Assembly (NCBI RefSeq): GCF_002735925.1
Contig: NZ_PEDL01000015.1
Coordinates: 1-64,000 of the forward strand
Direction: 5' to 3'
DNA: 64,000 bases
Origin: Sporanaerobium hydrogeniformans
Lineage (GTDB): Bacteria > Bacillota > Clostridia > Lachnospirales > Cellulosilyticaceae
The translations under genes and the position numbers were made by a program. The notes beneath the pieces are model-generated. The model saw nothing but the letters and a program-made list of their open reading frames with translations, made no database searches and was not told the origin of the DNA. The number at the start of each line of letters is the position of its first letter. Within the stretch, counting starts at the first letter, position 1. This document shows positions 58,835 to 64,000 of this stretch, piece after piece.

Positions 58835-59371
58835 ATGTTATCAGGTGAAGAATTTCAAAAGAAATGTGAGCTTTATAGAATACTATTAATAAATCCACTT
58901 AAAGCAATAGAAGAGATTGGCAGGATTCGTGAGATTGACTTTGTGCAAATTGCTCTTGTAACGATTTTAGGCATAGCTATTGGACTTATTACCTCGGGTG
59001 TAGGTGGATTAGGGAATGTAATAAGTATTCCTCTTTCTATTTTTATAGGAGGGGCTATTTTGCTTTTATTTACCCTTATAGCAGGAGGAAAGATAGATTA
59101 TATAGGAATGGTAAATTTTTCTGCTTATTTAGCCATATTTACTGTGCTTGCTAGTTTATTCCATCGTGTACCTTTTATAGGTCAAGGAGTAGGGCTTTTA
59201 GCAAGCCTCTATAGTATTTATCTTATTTATATTGGACTCCCTTTATTAGTAGAAGCTAGAAGTGAAGTGATGAAGGTTATAGCGATTATTTTCATTATCC
59301 TTGTAGCCTTTGGCTTTGTTTTGAGTTTTGTATGGCGATTAGGGTTTATATTTTTGAATTTTATTTTCTGA
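58835..59371 (+). CDS. Yip1-domain-like membrane protein
   Basis: This 178-residue protein has about five membrane segments after a polar N-terminus (residues 1-35), with NPLKAIEEIGRI and GGKIDYIGMVNFSAYLAIF typical of bacterial Yip1-domain proteins. Their function is mostly unknown. It follows the coiled-coil gene by 15 bases with the ribosome site AAGGGAGG. A terminator lies 40 bases after the gene. Confidence 0.72.
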   Translation: MLSGEEFQKKCELYRILLINPLKAIEEIGRIREIDFVQIALVTILGIAIGLITSGVGGLGNVISIPLSIFIGGAILLLFTLIAGGKIDYIGMVNFSAYLAIFTVLASLFHRVPFIGQGVGLLASLYSIYLIYIGLPLLVEARSEVMKVIAIIFIILVAFGFVLSFVWRLGFIFLNFIF

Positions 59372-59410
59372 TGAGACAAGTATACATTGAACAGGTAACA
59401 ACATAATTGT

Positions 59411-59457
59411 AAAAACCTCTAAATTTGTGAATAACTTCACTGTTTTAGAGGTTTTTT
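59411..59457. terminator. Terminator, two-way
   Basis: AAAAACCTCTAAA (59411-59423) pairs with TTTAGAGGTTTTT (59444-59456) with a loop of 20 bases. It ends the Yip1-like operon and, on the minus strand, the spoVAF-like gene. Confidence 0.85.
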
Positions 59458-59467
59458 GTGAATAAAA

Positions 59468-60889
59468 TTATTTTACTTTTTGCTTAGTATTGAGTTTGGT
59501 TCTAAAGAGAAGATGGTGTAAGGCATTTGCATTAAAAGGTATAAGTGGATAGAGGTAGGGTTCATCTGTAAAGGTTTTAGTAAAGGCAAGACAGCAAACG
59601 TTAAGGATAACAGAAAGAATAAAACCAAGGGTTCCCCAAAAACCTGTAAGTATTATCATAACTATACGTGCAAATTTAAAAGCATAGCTAAGTTCTAGGC
59701 TAGGCTGAGTAAAACTTGAGAGAGCTACCACTGCCATATAGAGAATGGTGTGGGGGATAAACCACCCTGTTTTTACCGCAAAGTCACCTAAAATAAGTCC
59801 ACCTATAATGGAAAGAGAAGCTCCTAAAGCATCTGGTGTATTAAGAGATGCTAATTTCAAACCATCTACAGCAATTTCCAAGATGATAAATTGGATAAAA
59901 ATAGGAATAGGGTAGGGGTCTGTAGGGAGTAAAAAAGAAAAATGATTAGAAAACCACTGAGGATTATCTGTAAAAAGTACAAATAAAGGTGTTAAAAGTA
60001 AGTTGCTAAGAAATACAATATAGCGAACCAAGCGTAAATAATTTCCTGTAAAAACAGGTAAATAGTAATCATCTACAGATTGCATAAAATCAAAAATATT
60101 AGTAGGCAAGATAAGAGCGGTAGGGGTGTTATCTACTAATATAATGACTTTACCTTCCATAAGATGAGCAGCTGCCACATCAGGTCTTTCTGTATAGCGC
60201 ACCTTTGGAAAGGGGTTAAACCAAGATTTGGAATGAACAGCTTCAACAAGGCTTTGGTCTCCCATAGTAAGAGCATCTACTTGTAAGTCTGTAATTAACT
60301 TTTTTACGTGTTTAAACGTTTTTTTATCTACTTTATCACGCATATAACCAATGACTACGTCCGTTCGAGAGGTTTCACCTACACTATGCATTTCAAAAGT
60401 AAGGCGGGGATCTCTAATACGTCTACGAATAAGTGCGGTATTGCAAACAAGCGTCTCTACAAAACCATCATGAGAGCCACGAAGTACTTTTTCCTTAGCA
60501 GGTTCCTCTGTGCCGCGAGCTGGATAGGTACGAAAGTCTAAAAGAAGAGCTTCATTAAAACCAGGTCCAAGAAGTAAGGTTTGCCCTGAGAGAATACCTG
60601 TAATCATAAGCTCGATATCGGTCTCATAAGAAACCTCGATAGAGCTTATGGCTTTTTCAGCTAAGTCCCTAGCCGTTTTAATGGTTCTAAAGTCTTCATC
60701 TTTGAGGTTATACATATCACGTCTTACGTATTCGAGCACGCTATCCTTTACAAAACCATCTAAATAGTAAAGATAAAAGGTTGTATGATGAACGTTAATA
60801 ATACGTTCTAAAACGTCAAAGCTTTCGCCTATTCTAAGACTTGTTTTGATTTTCAAAAGATTATCTTCAAAATCATGTGTAATTTTCAT
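59468..60889 (-). CDS. Spore germination GerA-family protein, SpoVAF-like
   Basis: This 473-residue protein has a long soluble N-terminal domain (residues 1-270; LLLGPGFNEALLLDFRTYPARG and RRRIRDPRLTFE) and a C-terminal membrane domain of four to five segments (about 280-440) as in GerAA/SpoVAF. SpoVAF sits in the spore inner membrane and takes part in dipicolinate handling and germination. It is alone; no GerAB, GerAC or other SpoVA gene adjoins it. It supports a spore-forming host. Confidence 0.88.
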   Translation of the reverse strand: MKITHDFEDNLLKIKTSLRIGESFDVLERIINVHHTTFYLYYLDGFVKDSVLEYVRRDMYNLKDEDFRTIKTARDLAEKAISSIEVSYETDIELMITGILSGQTLLLGPGFNEALLLDFRTYPARGTEEPAKEKVLRGSHDGFVETLVCNTALIRRRIRDPRLTFEMHSVGETSRTDVVIGYMRDKVDKKTFKHVKKLITDLQVDALTMGDQSLVEAVHSKSWFNPFPKVRYTERPDVAAAHLMEGKVIILVDNTPTALILPTNIFDFMQSVDDYYLPVFTGNYLRLVRYIVFLSNLLLTPLFVLFTDNPQWFSNHFSFLLPTDPYPIPIFIQFIILEIAVDGLKLASLNTPDALGASLSIIGGLILGDFAVKTGWFIPHTILYMAVVALSSFTQPSLELSYAFKFARIVMIILTGFWGTLGFILSVILNVCCLAFTKTFTDEPYLYPLIPFNANALHHLLFRTKLNTKQKVK

Positions 60890-61052
60890 GTTTTCACCAC
60901 CAGGAGTTTAAATTAAGAGAGTTTTAAGCGTTTTTGTAACTACTTAGTAGAGTATACGAATTTAGAAAAAATATACAAAGCCTCTAGGGTTTCCTTAAAG
61001 GGTATGTTATACTGATGATAACGTGTTAAAATTAACTAATGAAGGTGACAAA

Positions 61053-61517
61053 ATGAATGAGGACAGACTGTTTATGGAGGAGGCACTTCTAGAGGCAGAA
61101 AAAGCCTATACTTTAGATGAAACACCTATTGGGGCAGTTATCGTTTATGAAGGGAAAATTATTGGCAGGGGATATAATAGGAGAAATACAGATAAGAATG
61201 CTTTAGCTCATGCAGAAATTTTAGCTATTCATGAGGCATGTCAGTATATAGGTGATTGGCGTTTAGAAGGCTGTACAATATATATTACATTAGAGCCTTG
61301 CCCCATGTGTGCAGGTGCTATTGTACAAGCGCGTATCCCAAGAGTAGTCTTCGGCGCAAAAAGCCCAAAGGCTGGCTTTGGTGGTTCTGTCCTTAATATT
61401 TTGCAGCTCCAGGAGCTGAATCATCAATGTGAAGTGGTTGAAGGGGTAGGCGAAGAGAAAGCAAGCCAAATGCTAAAAAACTATTTTAGAGAGATGAGGA
61501 AAAAGACACTAAACTAA
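61053..61517 (+). CDS. tadA: tRNA-specific adenosine deaminase
   Basis: This protein has 154 residues from ATG 61053 with GAAGGTGA upstream; a GTG at 61023 is less likely. It converts A34 to inosine in tRNA-Arg. The zinc site is His53 and Glu55 (HAEILA) with Cys83 and Cys86 (EPCPMCAGAI). The length matches the family. The YbjN-like gene starts 17 bases later and is probably co-transcribed. Confidence 0.95.
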   Translation: MNEDRLFMEEALLEAEKAYTLDETPIGAVIVYEGKIIGRGYNRRNTDKNALAHAEILAIHEACQYIGDWRLEGCTIYITLEPCPMCAGAIVQARIPRVVFGAKSPKAGFGGSVLNILQLQELNHQCEVVEGVGEEKASQMLKNYFREMRKKTLN

Positions 61518-61534
61518 AAGGCGGAGGGAAACAA

Positions 61535-61975
61535 ATGGCAACATATCCAAGACATAAAAAAGCAAGAATGTTAAGAGATTTTATGATTGAAACCAACGTA
61601 GTAGGCATGTTTAAAGAAGATGAAGCAGAAAACACCATCTTTTTTAGAACGGCATATCCTATGGAAGGGGATAGTGTACAAGTTGTAATCAATATAGATG
61701 ATACACCTTATGCAGGCGTGCAAAGCTTGCTTTTTAAGGATGTAGCCCCAGAGAAAAAGGAGGCTGTCCTTGAAATGCTTAATCAGTTTAATTTGAAATA
61801 TCCAACGATGAAATATGTTTTAACGCAAGACCACTGCATCATTGCCTCTATGTTCTTTACAGGACTTGAAGCTCAGTTTAATGCCAATATGGTATTGGGG
61901 ACAACGATAGAAATGCTGAAGAAAATTGCAAGTGAACATTATGGTCTACTTAAAAAATTAGTAGTAGAGGTATAA
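61535..61975 (+). CDS. YbjN-like protein
   Basis: This 146-residue protein has an alternating alpha/beta pattern like the YbjN / secretion-chaperone-like fold (NTIFFRTAYPMEGDSVQVVI and LNQFNLKYPTMKYVLTQD). These proteins have no clear known activity. The gene follows tadA with the ribosome site GGCGGAGGG, and a terminator follows directly. Confidence 0.65.
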   Translation: MATYPRHKKARMLRDFMIETNVVGMFKEDEAENTIFFRTAYPMEGDSVQVVINIDDTPYAGVQSLLFKDVAPEKKEAVLEMLNQFNLKYPTMKYVLTQDHCIIASMFFTGLEAQFNANMVLGTTIEMLKKIASEHYGLLKKLVVEV

Positions 61976-61981
61976 GACTTT

Positions 61982-62005
61982 AAAGGAGCCATAGGCTCCT
62001 TTTTA
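61982..62005 (+). terminator. Intrinsic terminator
   Basis: AAAGGAGCC (61982-61990) pairs with GGCTCCTTT (61994-62002) around a 3-base loop, with Ts following. Confidence 0.88.
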
Positions 62006-62104
62006 TGTTTGTTTTAAATAGAGTATCTTAAGCTAAAGAAGCTTTCTTTGGGGAAGAGCCCATAGTGATTTGTTAAGATATAAAAAAAGAAAAGGGGAAT
62101 AAAA

Positions 62105-62614
62105 ATGTTAAGATTAAGGCCATTTAAGATGAGTGATGCAACTTATTTAGCAAATTGGATACAAGATGAAAGAAGCTTTAACATGTGGAGTGCAAATAAA
62201 TTGAAGTATCCTTTATCAGAAGAGCAGATAAAGGGTTATAAAGAAATGTATGAGATAGATGAGTTTGGATGGATTTTTACAGCTTTAAATGAGAAAGGTA
62301 CACCAGTGGGACACTTTCTGATGCGAATGGCAGATTATAAGAAGGAGAGTGTGCACTTTGGTTTTATTATAGTAGATCCTAGTCTAAGAGGAAAAGGATA
62401 TGGTGTAGAAATGGTAAGCTTAGGGGTTCACTATGCTTTTGAAATACTTAAGGTAAGAAGAGTAACTTTAGGTGTATTTGACACCAACCCAGCAGCAGAA
62501 GCTTGCTATAAAAAAGTAGGATTCGTTACAGAAACCTATAACAAAGGTGTTTTTAACTATAAGGACGAAAAATGGGGCATATTTAATATGGCTATTCAAA
62601 GAGAGAAAAGTTAA
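62105..62614 (+). CDS. GNAT-family N-acetyltransferase
   Basis: This 169-residue protein begins LRLRPFKMSDATYLANWI and carries the acetyl-CoA site IIVDPSLRGKGYGVEMV near residues 92-108 (Q/RxxGxG/A pattern) and the motif B region GVFDTNPAAEACYKKVGF. It acetylates an unknown amine, perhaps a peptide N-terminus or an antibiotic. Ribosome site AAGGGGAA precedes ATG 62105. Confidence 0.9.
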   Translation: MLRLRPFKMSDATYLANWIQDERSFNMWSANKLKYPLSEEQIKGYKEMYEIDEFGWIFTALNEKGTPVGHFLMRMADYKKESVHFGFIIVDPSLRGKGYGVEMVSLGVHYAFEILKVRRVTLGVFDTNPAAEACYKKVGFVTETYNKGVFNYKDEKWGIFNMAIQREKS

Positions 62615-62658
62615 AAAATCCCCCTAGAACAATGAGAGAGTAGTCTAGGGGGATTTTA
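62614..62658. terminator. Terminator, two-way
   Basis: AAAATCCCCCTAGA (62614-62627) pairs with TCTAGGGGGATTTT (62644-62657). It separates the acetyltransferase and CofE-like genes. Confidence 0.9.
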
Positions 62659-63849
62659 TTATTTTGTATAATTATCAAAGTAACCTTGAATGTAAATGAT
62701 AGGAGTACCTTTATCACCACTTCCACTTGTTAAGTCTGAAAGTGAACCAATAAGGTCTGTTAATCTTCTAGGAGTAGTGCCTTGAGCTGCCATACTACCT
62801 ACAAGATCAGTTTCTTTATTACGAATATAATCAGAAATAGCTTCTTTAAGAGCATCACCACTTAAATGAGCAAAGTCGTTGTCAGCTAAGTATTTAAGCT
62901 TAACTTCATTAGGTTGACCATCAAGTCCTTTGGTATAAGCAGGAGAAACAACTGGGTCAGCAAGTTCCCATATTTTACCCACAGGATCTTTGAAAGCCCC
63001 ATCTCCATAAACCATGACTTCTACAGTTTTACCTGTTTTTTCTTTAAGAAGTGCTTGGATACGGTCTACGACTATTTGGCAGTTACGAGGGAAAAGCTTG
63101 ACAGTTTCTTCAGTAGCTTTATTAGAGCCAAGAAGACCATAAGCTTCATTATAACCACTTCCGTCAATAGACTCACATAAGATATCATCTAAGCCGCAAA
63201 CTGTTTCTGCGCCATTTGCTTTTAAAATACGTTTCGTACGAACTCTTGTATGGATATCGCAGGTAATGACATGTTTTGTGTAATCCAAAATGGTTTTTGG
63301 ATGATTAGAGAAAATAACTTCACATTCAGCACCACAAGATTCTACTAAGCTTTTATAGTATTCTATGTAATCAACACCTGTAAAGGTATGTTTATTATAA
63401 CCAAATAAATCACGGAATTGTTTTTCTGTTAAGACATCTGTCCAGGGATTAATACCTTTTTCATCTAAAAGATCAAGATCTACAAGATGATTACCTACCT
63501 CATCAGAAGGATAGCTTAGCATAAGAACAACCTTTTGGGTACCTTTTGCAATACCACGAAGACAAATCCCAAAACGATTGCGACTAAGGATAGGGAAGAT
63601 AACACCAATTGTATGCTCACCAAATTTGTTAGCAACATCTTTTGCAATGGCGTCAACAGAAGCATAATTCCCTTGAGCACGAGCTACAACTGCTTCTGTA
63701 ACGGTTACGATATCTTGATCCTCAATACTAAAGCCTTCAGCTTCAGAAGCGGCCAGTACACTCTTTACAACGATGTCAGCGATATCGTCTCCTTCACGAA
63801 TAATGGGTGCACGAAGCCCTCTAACAACAGTTCCTACCATTCTTTCCAT
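62659..63849 (-). CDS. CofE-like (F420-0:gamma-glutamyl ligase family) protein
   Basis: This 396-residue protein has the CofE family pattern: a GLRAPIIREGDDIADIV start, EDQDIVTVTEAVVARAQG near 41-58 and SRNRFGICLRGIAKG near 90. CofE adds glutamate to coenzyme F420, a cofactor that Clostridia usually lack; no other F420 gene is seen. A different glutamate or amide ligation is possible. The protein is longer than CofE (about 250 residues), with an additional C-terminal part (about 250-396). It stands alone. Confidence 0.8.
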   Translation of the reverse strand: MERMVGTVVRGLRAPIIREGDDIADIVVKSVLAASEAEGFSIEDQDIVTVTEAVVARAQGNYASVDAIAKDVANKFGEHTIGVIFPILSRNRFGICLRGIAKGTQKVVLMLSYPSDEVGNHLVDLDLLDEKGINPWTDVLTEKQFRDLFGYNKHTFTGVDYIEYYKSLVESCGAECEVIFSNHPKTILDYTKHVITCDIHTRVRTKRILKANGAETVCGLDDILCESIDGSGYNEAYGLLGSNKATEETVKLFPRNCQIVVDRIQALLKEKTGKTVEVMVYGDGAFKDPVGKIWELADPVVSPAYTKGLDGQPNEVKLKYLADNDFAHLSGDALKEAISDYIRNKETDLVGSMAAQGTTPRRLTDLIGSLSDLTSGSGDKGTPIIYIQGYFDNYTK

Positions 63850-63963
63850 TTTGAAATCTCTCCTTAAGTCTGTATTTTAAAAAACTCATCTCTTGTACTA
63901 TACACCATAACTGTGATATAAGTAAAATAAATGATAGTGATAAAAGGTATAAGGAGAAATTAT

Positions 63964-64000
63964 ATGTCTGTGCCATTAGGTTTATATAAGATATTTATAG
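63964..64000 (+). CDS. Start of a gene cut by the window edge
   Basis: AAGGAG precedes ATG 63964 by eight bases, and twelve codons follow (MSVPLGLYKIFI) before the window ends. The LYKIF start is often seen in LysR-type regulators, but too little is present to say. Confidence 0.5.
   Translation, partial: MSVPLGLYKIFI

Noticed and set aside
60930-61000. Sigma-G promoter for the SpoVAF-like gene (GTATA and TACTCTA)
   Set aside because: Only a partial match, and the same bases also fit a sigma-A promoter (TTGTAT, 16 bp, TATACT), so no call can be made.

Overview
The window looks like chromosome from a low-GC, anaerobic, spore-forming member of the Clostridia. The evidence is AT-rich intergenic DNA with strong AGGAGG-type ribosome sites and sigma-A promoters, a full-length pyruvate:ferredoxin oxidoreductase, a GerA/SpoVAF-type sporulation protein, two YesM/YesN two-component systems and many U-tailed intrinsic terminators. 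A Lachnospirales genus near Cellulosilyticum is a guess from gene content only. No CRISPR array, rRNA, complete prophage or intact insertion sequence was seen.

Left part (1-24.4 kb). The window opens with a very long, nearly self-complementary hairpin. It is followed by an AfuA-like binding-protein ABC importer, its YesM/YesN pair and a HAD sugar-phosphatase-like gene (0.4-7.9 kb). Next come a nitroreductase, a DUF6512-like membrane protein, a HEAT/THUMP-like methyltransferase, a chemoreceptor and a CvfB-type S1 protein. A second YesM/YesN pair precedes a family 1 sugar ABC importer and a GHL6 (GH151-like) hydrolase, so this block reads as a sugar sensing, uptake and cleavage unit (13.9-22.6 kb). 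In both importers a hairpin directly follows the binding-protein gene, a layout that usually gives excess binding protein. An MpsC-like protein and a transporter-like membrane protein end this part.

Middle (24.5-42 kb). A cold-shock gene has a 150-nt leader containing a terminator-like fold. A MarR/MATE pair has a palindrome just downstream of its promoter. A PucR regulator, a CodB-like permease, a NicX-like metalloenzyme and an M20 hydrolase cluster together and may use a nitrogen-containing ring compound or a small peptide. MscL, an orphan Rad52-like gene and a 0.67-kb segment bounded by a 20-bp direct repeat of the tRNA-Pro(GGG) 3' end mark a likely old integration site. An MBOAT/DHHW/DUF4358 cassette (surface acylation), glutathione synthase GshF and a DsrE-like protein follow.

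Right part (42-64 kb). This part holds nifJ, a DUF4405 membrane protein, a TRAP transporter, an AlaX editing protein, a ferredoxin, an oadB gene with a short oadG-like gene of 46 codons, pyruvate kinase and a YjiH-family membrane protein. A compact candidate small RNA with its own promoter and terminator sits upstream of the YjiH gene. After it come an unrecognised coiled-coil membrane protein paired with a Yip1-like protein, a SpoVAF-type protein, tadA, a YbjN-like protein, a GNAT acetyltransferase, a CofE-like ligase and the first 12 codons of a gene cut by the window edge.

Most genes are recognisable housekeeping or transport families. The best candidates for something undescribed are the terminal hairpin, the small RNA candidate, the PucR/CodB/NicX/M20 cluster and the tRNA-Pro repeat segment. 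Each is a hypothesis from sequence alone.
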